NCBI GenBank assembly: GCA_026874595.1
Contig: CM049320.1
Coordinates: forward strand, 5,275,464-5,339,463
Origin: Sipunculus nudus
Taxonomy: Eukaryota > Annelida > Sipuncula > Golfingiida > Sipunculidae
DNA: 64,000 bases
Reading direction: 5' to 3'
Under the pieces are notes generated by a model, which saw nothing but the letters and a program-made list of their open reading frames with translations, was not told the origin of the DNA and did no database searches. Below are positions 33,596 through 46,010 of this stretch, piece by piece. Positions within the stretch are counted from its first letter, which is position 1. Every line of letters starts with the position of its first letter. A program made the position numbers and the translations under genes.

Positions 33596-34440
33596 CTGAA
33601 AAATGAAAAGGTACATTTTTTAATAAATTTGAAAAGCTACAATTGATGAAATAACCCTACAGCAGCAGAAACACCTGGCAAAATAAACACAAAATGTTGA
33701 ACCCATCAAAGTTTTACTATCCATCCCTGCAAAAAGAAGCAGGCAGTAGCACACCTGTCTGTAAAATTACTATGTACAACATTTTTGAGTATTAAGAAGA
33801 TTGCATTCTTATTGTGAAACTCTGGTTAATAATCTTTCGGAGCAAAAGCAGTCGTGATGGGATATCAGATAGAAAGTTTCTAGCCATTGGTGTTATGAAA
33901 TGTCCCATGTTAACAACAGACCCATGGGCAGATCCAGGAATTTCTTTTAAAGGAGAGGGTCCAACCAAGGATGACAAAAAAAATAATAAAATCTGAAAAT
34001 GATCCACTAGTCTGAAAAAATAAAAAAGGGTATCTAGGCCCCCCCAAATAGTTTAAAACCCTTAAACATCGTTCAAGTTTGAAATCAATGTCAATCCAAA
34101 CTTATTATCATCTGGAAACAAATTTGTGGATGGACAGATGGACGGTATGACAGCCTACCAGATGGACAGGGTGATTACTATAGGGCACCTGCTCAGATCA
34201 ATAAACACACCTGATATCTGGATACTAGATGAAACCACAGCTGAGAAACTGACATGATTGCTGTCATTTTATGGTCTCAAAAAAAGGAAAAAAAAAACAA
34301 CAATGTAAACATGAAAGGAAATGCAGTTGGCCCCTATCGTATTTTTTGGAACTGACAAAACTAGTTGTGGTCAATTATCAGGGTAAGATTCATGAGAAAC
34401 CATGCATTAATTATCAAGATACTGAATATTTTTGTATCAA
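33596..34440. other. Upstream region of the serpin gene; repeat debris
   Basis: This should contain a 5' UTR intron and perhaps the serpin promoter, but neither is identified. A fragment at about 33925-34060 ('gggcagatccagg ... aggcccccccaaatag') belongs to the poly-G/poly-C element type, and 34120-34205 resembles a GGAC-type tail. Confidence 0.35.
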
Positions 34441-34670
34441 ATTTTTATTGGGGGGGGGGGGGGGGTACTTTCAAGTCCCACAGTCACAGGGACCTAATTT
34501 CAGGTTTCAAAGGAGATTTTTGTTGACCTCTATGAAAATTCACCTAGAAGCTCCTAGGGTCAGAGATTATGATTTGTGTTCTGTTGATGGACAGACAGAC
34601 AGTTAAATAGACAACAGACAAAGAGTGACCTCTACAGCTCAGGTGAATTTCAGTCAGCTGAGCTAAAAAC
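34441..34670 (+). repeat. Tail fragment of the long dispersed repeat, after a G19 tract
   Basis: A G homopolymer (about 34448-34466) is followed by 'cacagggacctaatttcaggttt', 'ggagatttttgttgacctctatg', a GGACAGACAGACAG block and TCAGTCAGCTGAGCTAAAAA. This is the same order as the end of the repeats at 1-2140 and 21355-23800. Confidence 0.75.
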
Positions 34671-35376
34671 CAGGGTTGCCAGCAGTCAACTCTGAAAATT
34701 CCCTGACTCTCATTTTTTTTTCAAGGTTAAATCAACATGCACTTTTTCAATTTGATCTAAAAAACGTCAATTAACAGCCAAACCAAAGCAAAATCTTTAT
34801 TGGAAAAATGTATGGAACATTGCAATCATACACAAGATCCTGGTGTAGTGCCAGATTCGGGGGGGGGGGGGGGGTTCAAGGGGATCCTCACCCCCATCCC
34901 CCCTTTTGGAGCCTAAACCTTTTTTTTAGGGTTCAAACCAAATTTTGCAACCCTGACCCCCTCCTTCCAAAACCAGAGAACCTTTGTAGGTTTTATTTCA
35001 GTCTCCCTGGGCGTGACCGTCCCCTTTCCAAAATCCTGGATCCGTCCCCTCCTTGTTTTATATAACTGCTCAGAAACAGAATTGGTAAATCATTAATTGT
35101 TGGTGTAAGTTGTGTATCAATACTCTGCATTATAAACCCTTAGATTTTTGTACAAAAATTTAAAGGAAATAGATTTTATCTGCAAACTAAACACATTTTA
35201 GTAAGAGATTCAGAACTCTTTCAACCTGATAACTAACTTCGATTGCCATAATCTTAAAATATTCCTGGACTCCCCTAAATATAAAAGAATTCCCCAACTT
35301 ATTGTGAAATTCCCTGACTTTTCCCTGACTTTGAAAATTTTTTCCCCTGTCTTTTCCCTGACCGCTGGCAACCCGG
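34671..35376. mobile_element. Possible hAT-like non-autonomous element with a nested poly-G repeat
   Basis: The left end CAGGGTTGCCAGCAGTCA and the complement of the right end CCGGGTTGCCAGCGGTCA match. CAGGGTTGCCA is a typical hAT end. TTCCCTGACT modules repeat inside both ends. A poly-G element (about 34840-35060) is nested within. No matching 8-bp duplication is seen, so the ends may have drifted or the unit may be composite. Confidence 0.5.
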
Positions 35377-36663
35377 AAGAAAGGTTGTGGCAGTTCAAGG
35401 GTGGGTAGGGTCCAGGGGGTCTGGACCCCCTTCTGGATCAGCCACTGAGACCAAATGTTGGATATGACTAGAACATAAAAACATTTTTTATCTTTTTATA
35501 ATCTGTGACCTAGGGCTTTACATATAAATAGGATTATACTGCTAGTTAATGCATGTGCAGGAAGAGCAACAAAAAAGGAAAGGGCAGTCATGTGTATATA
35601 TCCATAGATAATGTCACATGGGCATGAATAAACATGATCCTGAGGTGTAATTAATGATTTTAAAAGAACCTATAAACTAGTACGCCAATAACTCCACCTG
35701 TGTGAGAGTGCTCCAGTAGGCACCAAGAGCATTCACCACAGTGTCATGATCTTCCTTATCTACAAGGTCTGTAGTGTCCCACACATTAATCAATATGTAC
35801 AGACAGCACGATTATCAGATCCTGTTTTACCTGATGGCATAAAATATATTTCCCCATACTTAAAGGTAATTCTTACTTCCCTAATATGAATTATATGATT
35901 ATCGGGTATGGTGGCACCTACAGGCAGCTTGAATATATGCAGTAACTGTGAATTTTTATTTTTGGAGGAGGGTATGCAATCATACTCATTTATGGGTGTG
36001 TTTCTGTGTCCAAAACATAACTCCTGCAATCATGAACAGAATATAATGAAATTTCTTTCATGGCATTACATGAGTGGGCAAATCAAGATTTGATTGGATG
36101 ATCTGGATTCAGGAATGTTGTCAAGGAATATTCAGTTTTTAGAATGTTCCTTTCTTTGTATTCTCTGTAATATACACTTCAGTTTTTTGTTAATACTGCA
36201 TGATCAAACCAAACTATAAATGTGCCCCTGCAGTGAGCATGTGTTTCTATGTAATTGCAAATTAGAGATCCCTATCTGTTGTCTGCAATTTAAAGAAAAA
36301 ACTGCTTCCCTCTTAAATCAGATGGCTTTTTCCAAATGAATATATGTAATTATGTATAAATGCTAGGCAAAAATAGGCCCCAATGAAAAAAATTTAAGGG
36401 CAATTCAGACATTTGTAAGTGAAAAGAAATATTTCTATGCAGAGCCCAAGGGTCTGATTTCTGTGTACAGATTAAATATATTACAACAATACTCAGTAAC
36501 TGCTGTAGTAGTCATTTAATATTTGGTCTTTCATTGTCCAAAAGGTAATAAAATTCCCATGTACATGTGGAAACAAATCTGAAAGATATTACAACTTGTA
36601 TCAGACATGCATGTGGGCATTGACCTGGTTTGTCAATGCATAAATTTTACAGACTCTCAAATT
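35377..36663. other. No gene seen
   Basis: 35395-35450 carries a 'ccagggggtctggaccccc ... ctggatcagccactg' palindromic piece, probably the end of a poly-G-type element. The rest is A+T-rich with no recognisable coding sequence. Confidence 0.4.
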
Positions 36664-36968
36664 GATATATATGTCTCCCCTCAAATGGGGGGAGGGGAGG
36701 ACAAATAGTGTTTAGTCTGTTGTCGTCAATATCTGTAGTTGCCATCTTAGTCATTTCATGACTTAACATTTTTTCATGTTATTTGAAATTGAAATTTTTT
36801 CTTCCAATACCTCAAACTAGTTCACAAACTGAAGACCTTGACCTTCATCTTTAAGATCAAATCTGCTAGAACAGGAATTAACTGTGAATGCTGTGACTTT
36901 GCATTAGTCCGTATCTTGCCTCAAATTCAAGAATGCAAGGCCGATAGGGCAGGGGAGACATATATATC
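36664..36968. mobile_element. Short element with perfect 18-bp inverted ends
   Basis: The left end GATATATATGTCTCCCCT is exactly complementary to the right end (36951-36968). The interior is non-coding, contains a second palindromic run (CCCCTCAAATGGGGGGAGG) and a TTGACCTTCATC piece. The target-site duplication is unclear (possibly TA). Confidence 0.55.
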
Positions 36969-39900
36969 TGTATGCATTGCAAAAACAACCTCCCTCTAGT
37001 TTATCAGTAATTTTATGCTGCCAATCAGTATTAGCATTTCCTTCAATAACAGCCTTAATTTTATTGATTACTACTCTAAGGGGCCAGGGCTGATGGTTGT
37101 TATCAATAAACAGCCTGATGGCCTTGGACTTTCGTCGTTAATTAGTAAATCCACAGTGTGTATAACACTAACTGTTTTACTGCAGACCACATGATGTCTG
37201 AGCAGTCTGATATATGCTGGTACCATGTGATCTAGTTTATAAATCATTATACACAGGAATATTACCAGCAAAGTACACTTAATATTCACTCATGCTGAGG
37301 GTTAGCAAATTACATATGCTGATATATACATATATATATATATTTATATATATATACACACATAAATATTTATATACTTAACAAACACAAGCGAAGTAAA
37401 TTTATATATATGACAACAAGTAAGCATTGGAATCAGTAGATTTGGTAAAATAATTGAATCAAATTTGAAACATATCACATCATTTAGTTTCACTACTTTA
37501 ATAATTGGCTGGGATATGTTTTTTACATCATTAATATTCAATAATTCACCAGTATCAGATCATTTTCATACCAGTGTTTCACATAGCTAATAACTGAAGC
37601 TGTACAAATAATGGGTACATTTAACATTATGCTGGATGTTATTAAAGTGTATTTATTACACCATATTGATAACAATATTGCAAGACAGTTTATGCTGAAT
37701 GGAATTCTACTATTTGACAATGTATTTTAAGTTGGTGTATTTTTGTGATAAACATATATGTGTACCTAGAATGTATAATTATTTGTGACCAAATAAAAGC
37801 ACAAGTATAACTTCATAATAAAAGATAACATTTGAACATCTGGCCTATACTTATGCACATGGGTATGTTCCAGCAGATCAACACTCTTATTCAACAGGCT
37901 TTTTTTCAGACATTGTTTTTCTTGAAGCCTGGCACGTTATTCTTTGAAATCTAAAAAGTAACCTAACAGGATGAAGGGCTGGAATTTTCATATAAGTGTA
38001 AATATTTGTGACTGGCAGTGTCAAGCTGATATGAGTACCAAGTTAAAAACCTAATTGTTATCACAGTGCCCCAGTGAATTCAACTCTGAGGCTTACAGCT
38101 ACAAGACAACATACTGGAAGTGTATTGACAAAACCTCCTGGTACCCAGGTGGAATGTCTCTGTCCCCTCTAGGCCAGTCTTTGATCTCCTGGTGGGACAT
38201 ATAAACCCAGATACATCAAACAGTTCAGACAGATCATCAGTTATCACAAGGGAGAGTGACCACTGACCAGGAATGGCCCTAGAAGCACTGGTGACTGGCA
38301 ATCTGCATTCTAAGGAACGCAAGCCTCCACCATGAGGGGGATCCCTACTGTGGGATGCTACCAAAACCATGTTAGCATTCACTTATTCAGCCCATTTTCC
38401 CAGGTTCATTTGTGCATAAGTGACTGTACGTTTGTGAATATTCCTTGATGCTGTTCCTGAAGCCAGATCCACATGTTAATTGAAACAAGTCTTCATTGGC
38501 ACATTCCCAAACATATTCAACAGATGCTATCTAGTTAATGGGTACTGTTGTGTAAACATTCTAAAAAGACATATTTAACAAATGTTGTTTGGGTAATGGG
38601 CTTTCAAATTAAAAATTTAAAGATTTCATTGGTAGAGGTAAAAATGTCCATTTTTTTATTATCTCTTAATGTCTTTCAGACTGGTCAATACCATATTTTG
38701 ACCTATGCATAATACAGTTCACTGTGGCTTAATTTACAATTTTTAAGGAACTTGTATATAATTATAAAGAAGTTGCTAACTTGAAATACTTGTCATGATG
38801 TTTTCTGCCCTGTTAAAACATAGACAGATGGACAGAAAGTCTGACAATGGACACAACTAGGGCGATCACTTTAGCTCAGGCAACTTTCAGTCATCTGAAA
38901 GATTACACTTTTTACAGACAGAGATGTGGTTCCTGTTATTTGAAATCTAAGCCTTAAACAAAAAAAATCATACAGGAAGGCAGATAAAAACACCCATAAA
39001 TTCCATACCGTGGCAATGGCAGATGTTAATCCACATGTCTGGACAAAAAATGGTTCTTTGTTAATAGTGCTCAGTAGGAGTGTTTATGGTGCAGAGGCTG
39101 TAGGTTACTATATGTTAAGATAACTGTATACATGTATATAATCAGGTCTGGTATTTCCAATATAGTCATGTACTTTAAGATTTATAGGTTGATGATAAGG
39201 GAGTGAGCCTTACTCCTCCCACACAGTGTGACAATGTGGGCTTAGACTTGTTCCTGCATGCCTTTTTACCATTATTTAAGAACTGATCTGATTACAAAAC
39301 TTATTGTCATGTTATATACCAAACATAACATGTGCCCCATATGGGTTAAAGACATTTTGTGGCATCTTCCTTGAAGGCCAAAGCCTGCTCACCCTAATAA
39401 AAGTACGATGGTCAGGACAAGTTTAACTTTTATAATTAACAGGAAGTTAATGTATTAATCTAATCAACAACTTTATTAATTAACAGCAAATCTTCAATTG
39501 CTGACTTTATTAATCAACAAGAAAATGAAGTTATTAACATTACTAATAAACTTAAGTAATTCCACATGATTTTTTTTAAATAAAAGAATAACATCTATAC
39601 ATGATACTACATATTAATATTAATGTGGAACAAATTATAGAAACAATCATCTGGTTATACTATCCTTACTTGAATGTGCAATAATATAACTCAGTCACAG
39701 TCCTCTGGTTACAGTCATCTACCTGTATATTGTTGCTGTAGAAGCACCTAGGAATGGGGGCCCAACTTCCTCAATTTCCTTCTACACATTTTTTTTTAGG
39801 ATTTGGTAACATAACTTACTCAAATGATATGACATACAACTTTAGTGAATCCCCAATAGCCATTCTCTTAGCCAGTGTTTTATGATATTTATTAAAGCCA

Positions 39901-40010
39901 TGTTTGACTTTTTTGTGTATTATGTGCACCTGATAAGACTTGTTTCCGGTCATTCTGCTCCTACTTTGAGCGGGCGCCTGCAGATCCATTACTAGTTCAC
40001 TAATCCACGA
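36969..40010. other. No gene recognised; scattered repeat fragments
   Basis: 37321-37380 is a TA/CA-rich simple region. 38395-38465 shares the TTTGTGAATATTCCTTGATG family motif. 38817-38905 is a GGAC-type tail of the long repeat. 39583-39720 resembles 54880-55010. A minus-strand open segment at 39823-39980 has an acceptor-like CTGCAG and a donor-like GAGTAAGT, but I recognise no domain. Confidence 0.4.
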
Positions 40011-40659
40011 GGATACCAGTCGATTCGTCACCACAGTCATTTTGTCATCAATTTACATGCGGTACCAAATGGTCAATTCGTCACCAATGTTTTGTATGAT
40101 AAAATGTTACCTATTACAATTAAAATTAAGATACACAATGATACCTATACTGAAAAGTTTGTTTGGTTGTTGATTCTTTTTATAAACAGCTCAGGATACA
40201 CCATGCAAGGAGTGGATTACATGTAAAATACAAACATTGCGCAGCATGGCCAACTGGCCGCCATGGTATTCAGGGCTATTTACATCACCGCTCACCGCAA
40301 AGATTCCCTCACGGCAGCCCGTTTGAAATGTTCTTTTATTTCACACACGCAGGTGTTTTCGTTAAATAAAATCCACGTCCACAATTGACACAGAGAAACA
40401 AGTCGCCAAAAGAACTTTCTAAAATTTTAAACGGCATTTGCACAGTATAAACGCATTTTTTTTGCTATAACTATTTTCCCAGCCATATTTCACTCTTCTG
40501 TCAATCAATATTCTGTTCTTCTGTCATTCCCTATGCATTTGAATTCCCGATTATGAGAACGTGCCCGGCAAGGTCCAGCCTGATGTATTTTGACGGTCAC
40601 TTCGTCACCAATTTCCTTTGGTGATGAAATGACTGTGGTGACGAAACGACTGGTTCCCG
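40011..40659. mobile_element. 649-bp TIR element with 7-bp target-site duplication
   Basis: The inverted ends are about 40 bp: left ACCAGTCGATTCGTCACCAC followed by AGTCATTTTGTCATCA, right complement ACCAGTCGTTTCGTCACCAC followed by AGTCATTTCATCACCA. A second CGTCACCAAT block follows inside each end. TCCACGA lies just outside both ends (40004-40010 and 40660-40666). No transposase is present. Confidence 0.75.
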
Positions 40660-41248
40660 TCCACGACGTTGTATGGATGTAACTTTTGTAAGGAATGTCA
40701 ACTCATGACCACGACAAGGCTAATAGATCATACACTCATAAATACATCTTAATGCTATATCAAATTATACTATAAGTAGTTAAGAACAGGACGTTTTAAG
40801 CCTTAGGGTGGGGAAAAGGGGGCGTGGCAGACCGGCGCGGTTCGGGGGGGGAGGGGGGGTTGGGTTAACCAATACAGTATCCCGAAACCTCAATTTTTCA
40901 TTAAACCAATGTGGAAGTGGAAAGGGGAGAGGCCTTATATAACTTCCTCCTTACAACAAAATAGGCTCGAGAGTGAGTGGTGTGTTGGTTTGGGGGGGGG
41001 GGGGGGGACGATCTTAGACTTGAACTGTCACGTTACTTGCATCATTTTATAAGCAAAATAAAATCTTGTAAAACATGGGCCGGCGGCGTAAAGTAAGGGG
41101 CGGTCGTTGGACTGACAGCTGTGAGTCACTACACCGGGATATAGCTCAGCACGTTCATTTTCACCTTATATCGCCAATAATCGGTAAAAATGCCACGATT
41201 TCACCTAAATTATCGGGTTTTAGAACTCTCCGTGGGGTGATAACTTAC
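40660..41248. other. No gene seen; G-homopolymer tracts
   Basis: Two G-rich tracts (about 40844-40859 and 40993-41008) lie in otherwise unremarkable sequence. It would be the intron downstream of the candidate exon at 41249-41375, if that is real. Confidence 0.35.
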
Positions 41249-41375
41249 CAAGCAATGATGTGGGCAACGATCTCTCGTCGAGGTCACACTCTGCCTTTGT
41301 TTCACACGCTAAACTTGCGCTGGACTTGGGACCGAAGGCCTGGGCTAGTAAAGTCAACAAGACTAATGTCAACAT
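41249..41375 (-). CDS. Candidate first exon of a secreted protein (signal peptide)
   Basis: From an ATG at 41375 the minus strand encodes a strongly hydrophobic start (MLTLVLLTLLAQAFGPKSSA) followed by SLACETKAECDLDERSLPTS and LLG, then a consensus donor (TTG|GTAAGT). That is the pattern of a signal-peptide exon of a secreted protein or peptide precursor. No downstream exon in matching phase was found (the nearby candidate at 39823-39980 would give a stop), so the product is unknown. It may be chance. Confidence 0.3.
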
Positions 41376-41878
41376 GACTAGAGTTCGGCAGATACACAAC
41401 CCGTGCTTATCACTGACCCGCACCAAAAGTTTATGATTCACTAACGTGTTGTGAATGTACAAACCGCAAAGCCCCGCCCACTCACTGCCAATCACTCCTC
41501 TGGGTCGGGTGCCCCACTCATATTCGTGTGTAAAATGATGCAATGCACGCATTCAAATGATTCTGAGCCTTAATCCAGTCTACGCACATTCAAAAGTTCG
41601 GGTAAACTTTTGATTTCACTGCTCCGGTAAGATTTATGGCACTTGACATTCTTGACTCCGCCCACTCGCACTGTTTGGCTCAAATTGATATTATAGATCT
41701 GTACATTGTTTAAATAAATCATTAGACCCCACACGCATAACTTTTAATTTCCTTTCAATTCAGAATAAATTAACATTCACTTCTAGGTAACTCAATCCTT
41801 AATTCTAATCCAGAAAAGAAATCTAAGAACCTCATAGCACTCACATATGTTTATCACGTAACGTTACGTGTACACATT

Positions 41879-43904
41879 GGCAATAAATAAAACTCGCAAG
41901 TCGGAAGTCGGAAGCCCTCGGAAGTCGGAAGCCGTTTTATATTTTAGTATAATTTTAAAAATAACGAACAAATCGACAAGTTTTTGTGTTAAAACGGAAG
42001 ATATAGACTCCCTTTTTCATACGAGAAAGTTTCAAAGATATATATTAATATATATGAAAATTAAATCATAATTAATGCGTCGGAAGCCTCTCGGAAGTCA
42101 TCCTGAAGTGACAGATGATGCTCAAAATGCATAAAACTCGGAAGTCAAGCCACAGTATCAACCAACAATGACACAAAAAGGTCTTGCATCAACCCAAATG
42201 TTAATTCAGGTAATATTTATGTATTTGAATAAAATCATAATGTATATAACTAACAAAATAATATATGCATTAACCCAAATATTAATTTAGGTCATATTTA
42301 TGTATTTGAATAAATCATAATGTATATAACTAACAACATAATATATAAATTCATATTAAAATATAAAACATGAATATAAAATACCATAATTATAAATAAA
42401 AAAAAACCCAGTATAATACAATACAGATTTGTTTTGGTATTCTCTTTTATTTTCATTGAACAAATACATACATGATGCAAAATATAATTACATAATACAA
42501 GTATAATAAAATGTATACATAATGTGTTAAATAACACAGATGACGATATAATTATATATTCATTCAACAGCGATATAATTTGATAGTAAATTATAATATA
42601 TGATAAAATATCATATATTATAAAAGTACAATATAATCAATATTCCTATATTAAGTAAGACACAAATATATAGGTCAATATAAAATAATATATGAAATGA
42701 TTAAATTGTTTATAATATGATTATTTATATATCCATTCATGTATGTGATAATTTATCTCCTCCACCTAGGGAGTTATTCTAACAAATAAAAAGGATAACA
42801 GATGGCAGAAAAGATTTTAGATGGCGATTCCTCCCGTTAGTTGTAACTGATAATTATCTATAGATAGTTTATGTCGTTACCTTAAAGGCACACGCGTTTC
42901 ATCGTTCTTATTGCCTGATCCCCAGTTAGCACAAACAAAAAAGTGTTTTTATAATGGTTTATGCAAATTGTCTGTGCAATGTTCTAAAAATGTTTCCTGA
43001 TACGTTGGGTGATCAGTATTCAACAAGCGTTGTAGAGTTATATGCGTTCCATATAAAGCAACCTAATGCATGGATAAAAATTAGCTTCATTTATACTGTA
43101 TATAGCACCCTAATGGATAAAAAAGAATATTTTTATTAATACAAAACTTAATGGACTTTTCTTACGGTTTTACCAGTTCCTGCAAGGATGCGACAGTTTA
43201 ATACCTTTTTTTACATTAATATACAAATTTATGTATTTTATCAAATATTTGAATAGTATTATGTAAAAATATTATAATACAAATTAATGTAGAATACTTA
43301 ACTTTTTTATATGATAAAATATTCTAATCTATTTTGTTATATAAGGAAAAAAATTATCACACCATTTTGATTAAATTACGAAATTTGAAATGCTTTTATA
43401 TCGTATTTATTAGAAATAACATTCCATATTAAAATATTACGTCGCGATATGATATATAATGTATTACATTTGAATGTATATTTCAACATTTATTTTTTTA
43501 ATATTTTATATATCATTATGTTTAATTAGTAATATACATTGTGGTTTTATTCAAATACATAAATATAAATTAAATTAAAATTTGGAATTATGCAAGACTT
43601 TTTCTGTGTCATTTTTGGTTGTTGCTATATGGTCTTGACTTCCGAGTTTTATGCATTTTGAACATCATCTGTCACCTCAGGATGACTTCCGAGAGGCTTC
43701 CGACGCTTTATAAATGCTTTGATTTTCATATATGGGAATATACGTTTGTGCGACTTTCTGGTTTTGCAAAGGGGGTCTATATCTTCCATTTTAACACGAA
43801 AAAGTGTTGGTATGATCGTTATTTTTAACATTATATCAAAAATTATAACGGCTTCCGACTTCCGAAGGCTTCCGTCTTCCGACTTCCGAGTTTTATTTAT
43901 TGCC
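41879..43904. mobile_element. 2-kb foldback (MULE-like) element with ~370-bp inverted arms and 9-bp target-site duplication
   Basis: The arms (about 41879-42250 and 43530-43904) are inverted copies at roughly 80% identity. Both start GGCAATAAATAAAACTCG, then carry several GGAAGTCGGAAGC repeats. GTACACATT lies directly outside both ends (41870-41878 and 43905-43913), a perfect 9-bp duplication as made by Mutator-like transposases. The middle (about 42260-43520) is extremely A+T-rich with no transposase. It is non-autonomous. Confidence 0.88.
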
Positions 43905-43913
43905 GTACACATT

Positions 43914-45877
43914 CACCTGTACATTATTCTATCCTGGGTGGGCAGATTCCTTCAATACGTTCGGGTTCATAATTTCCTCTTAAACATTCTTAATCATTAT
44001 CAAAAGTCCGGTAATAAATATTCTCTGTAACATTCAGGAGGATGATGAATTACATGTGAATGTAGTATACGTAGTAAGCTTCTCAGAGACGGAAACTGCG
44101 TCTAATGTTAATAATACACGTGTACATATACACGTCACTATATGATGAAATGTTTGATTTAGTTTCTAAACAAGTCATATTTATAGTTACTCCGCTCACA
44201 GTCCCATATCTAATTACCCATCAATTATATTATAGGCCCACCTGTGCACTCATAGACAAAAGGAATAACTAATTAAGATGAATAGGCCTATAATCATCAT
44301 CATCTTTTTCATCATCATCATCAATACAGTAAATTTAATATGAATTATTTAACCAGAGAAGATGTTATAATTAAAAATTGCCTGTTAACCCCCCCCCCCC
44401 CCGGGTTCCTTTGAGAAAGGTTCTATTATAGGGGTCGATATGTTTATTTATAAATCAATATTTTAGTCATTTTTGTGGGTGGACATTTTTTAGGTCTTTC
44501 AAGTGCAACGGTGCAACATCATCGATTAGATTTTTTTTTAACTTTCTCCCGCCCGTGCTTTCGCCAGATCTCCATTAAGGATAATTTAAAAAAAAAACCT
44601 GACATTTGGGCACAACATTTTTCAAAGGTGACAATGGAAATAAAAAGCCCCCCCCCCCTTCCTTGAGAGTGGTATTAAGGGATGCTTATAGGGTTGCAAT
44701 GGAGGGGGCTTATCACTACTCACCTTAAAGGTAACGGCTATGGTACACTATTTGAGCATTTTGAAAAATATCATCAAAATTTTAAAATGTTGTGCAGTCT
44801 ATTTTAATGATAAAGGATTTTAAAGAATAAAGGAAATTATTTATTGTTTAAAGAATCCTCTTTAGTGCCCTGCTGGAAGCATTAGTTATACAAGTAGCTT
44901 CTTAAAAATGAAGTTTTTAAGTTTTTATATATTGTAATGCAAAATTAAAGGTATAAATGTATTAAATATATATCTTACAAAGATGATTTACCAGAGTCAT
45001 TCGTGCATTAGTGATTGTTGATTTGTGACTATTTCTTGATGACGTCCCTGGATCCGGATCATGTTCCGGTTCCACGCCAATATGTTCTCTATATTGGCCT
45101 TTGCCCGAAATGCTCTGGAAATTTCATCAGGTTCCGTTCATGATAGCGTGAGTAATGTTGTGAACAAACACACAAAACAAACACACACACACACACAAAC
45201 ATACGAACGGGAATGAACGCATACCTTCCTGGCCGAGGTAATAACAATTAAGCAACAGTACTTATGGCAGTGTGAGTCCATACATTCCTTTTCCGGCATG
45301 ATTGGAAAACGAGAGGTTCAAAACGCGTTTATAATCTGGCGTTTCATCCCATATCATGTGTCTTACGGGGAAAGGGAAGACGAGACACAGTACTGTGACC
45401 TCTGAACCATTAACGTTATTCACATATATACAACATATGGTAGACAGTCCTATAGGCGCATAAAGTTTGACATGCAGCGAACAACAATCTGTATGTATAC
45501 ATATATATTACCCTGGCAGACTGATATGAGCTTGACACACATGTTATAGGATATCGATAACATCCAAGTAAAGCAGTGATGCCTAAGTCCTCTGGCGCTT
45601 TGCCCAGATAAAACAAATACAGGATGTCTGGAAGTGATTGGGTGCGAATTGTCTTTATAATAACATACACGCTGCTGCCTGTTTATTGGTTCTTTGCCAG
45701 TGTTGATATTTAGGCCACACGCACAAAATAAGGAAAAAAAAAGTTCCGCGGAAGCTACGTTTAATTCCTTATATAGTTTTGTGGATCTTTTTTTGTGAAC
45801 TAGCTCAAAGTCCCCGGTTACATTTATAAAGCTATCGTGGAAAAAAAAATCATACTCAACTTTGTGTAGTGAAATAA
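43914..45877. other. No gene recognised
   Basis: C-homopolymers at about 44391-44402 and 44650-44659. 44990-45060 carries the 'cattcgtgcattagtgattg' dispersed motif. A minus-strand open segment around 45510-45670 has no recognised domain. Confidence 0.35.
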
Positions 45878-46010
45878 TCATATATGACCTCAATTTGGTT
45901 GCCATTACTAACGGAGAATAGAGTATTGTATCATATTTAATTTTTGTAGTTGTCCTAAAGGAATATATACTACCAATAGGTGTTATATTTTTTATGTACA
46001 TGGAAATACC
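45878..46010 (+). repeat. Copy of the sequence just downstream of the transporter gene
   Basis: This is about 130 bp ('tcatatatgacctcaatttg ... ggtgttatat') closely matching 47486-47625, which lies directly 3' of the transporter stop codon at 47690. It is either a small dispersed repeat or the leftover of a duplicated gene end. Confidence 0.6.

Noticed and set aside
39823-39980. Minus-strand exon-like segment with acceptor-like CTGCAG and donor-like GAGTAAGT
   Set aside because: It does not join in frame to the nearby signal-peptide candidate and shows no known domain. Listed only as a remark.
45076-45098. Hairpin GCCAATAT-loop-ATATTGGC
   Set aside because: An 8-bp stem in A+T-rich DNA without further context is not enough to call an RNA or regulatory structure.
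45450-46001. 183-codon minus-strand frame
   Set aside because: Its upstream part is a repeat shared with 47486-47625 and its composition is like non-coding A+T-rich DNA. No domain recognised.
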